Positions 63,893-64,000 of a DNA stretch of 64,000 nt are shown here, piece by piece; position 1 is the first letter of the stretch, and the number at the start of each line of letters is the position of its first letter. Origin of the DNA: Sphingomonas crocodyli (GTDB lineage: Bacteria; Pseudomonadota; Alphaproteobacteria; Sphingomonadales; Sphingomonadaceae); NCBI RefSeq assembly GCF_004005865.1, contig NZ_SACN01000001.1, forward strand, positions 2,790,001 to 2,854,000. The letters are read 5' to 3'. The notes below the pieces were generated by a model. It had not been told where the DNA came from, searched no databases, and saw nothing but the letters and a program-made list of their open reading frames with translations. The position numbers and the translations under genes were made by a program.

Positions 63893-64000
63893 CTATAGCC
63901 GCTTGATCAGATTGCCGACGCTGGTCGCGCCGTCCTTGCCGCGTTCGTGGGGCGCGCATTCCTCCTCGACCTGACGGCGGATCTTTTCGAGTTCGTCCTC
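63893..64000 (-). CDS. Unidentified protein, C-terminal fragment (runs off the right edge)
   Basis: The last 35 codons of a leftward gene: EDELEKIRRQVEEECAPHE followed by a short tail ending VGNLIKRL. The charged helical stretch with a CAPHE motif is not recognised. An open frame reaches the window edge without a stop, and codon use is like the neighbours. Confidence 0.5.
   Translation of the reverse strand, partial: EDELEKIRRQVEEECAPHERGKDGATSVGNLIKRL

Overview
The window looks like chromosomal DNA of a sphingomonad (Alphaproteobacteria, Sphingomonadaceae). The GC content is high, there are two large TonB-dependent receptors and two PQQ-cytochrome alcohol dehydrogenases, and the housekeeping gene order is alphaproteobacterial (rpmH-rnpA-yidD-yidC-engB, tpiA next to ppiD-trpE, an ornithine decarboxylase with a structured leader). 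No rRNA, CRISPR array, prophage or insertion sequence was seen.

Region A (1-23.3 kb) is an accessory catabolic locus and the most interesting part. A leftward block runs P450, [3Fe-4S] ferredoxin, two acyl-CoA dehydrogenases and the start of an MDR oxidoreductase. Behind it is a leftward block of coenzyme F420 genes: fbiC (fused deazaflavin synthase), npdG (NADPH:F420 reductase) and a single-domain cofE (F420 glutamyl ligase). Divergent from fbiC, across a palindrome-rich intergenic region, a rightward operon encodes a fused double CaiB/BaiF CoA-transferase, a luciferase-like (LLM) oxidoreductase, a SnoaL-like protein with a Tat-like leader, and a quinone-oxidoreductase-type MDR. Converging on it is a leftward, mostly overlapping five-gene operon: two PQQ-cytochrome c alcohol dehydrogenases, a crotonase with a remnant of a hydroxyacyl-CoA dehydrogenase tail, a cysteine-less thiolase-fold protein and a DUF35-like partner without zinc cysteines. 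A TonB receptor closes the region. I read the whole as uptake, periplasmic alcohol oxidation, CoA activation, beta-oxidation-like shortening and possibly retro-aldol cleavage of an unknown branched or cyclic compound, with F420H2 as a possible local reductant. The substrate is not readable from the sequence.

Region B (23.4-34.8 kb) carries a CysZ-like membrane protein, a stand-alone receiver protein, tRNA-Arg(CCT), a CDF metal exporter, a polyamine pair (ornithine decarboxylase plus a deoxyhypusine-synthase-like enzyme), a glutathione-dependent formaldehyde/C1 cluster (adhC, purU, two VOC proteins, fghA, a truncated HpxZ-like remnant), pyrG and secG.

Region C (34.9-58.5 kb) is mostly housekeeping: tpiA, ppiD, trpE, an outer-membrane protein, degP, hflKC, mrp, a CysQ-like phosphatase, pmbA, ubiA, a second TonB receptor, engB, yidC, yidD, rnpA, rpmH, a Flp pilin and membrane proteins.

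Region D (58.6-64 kb) holds comM, an acetyltransferase, two small membrane proteins, a winged-helix regulator, an exported Ppx/GppA-like (ASKHA-fold) protein, an exported CAP-domain protein and the 3' end of a gene that leaves the window. Several long inverted repeats lie between genes, two of them between convergent gene ends.
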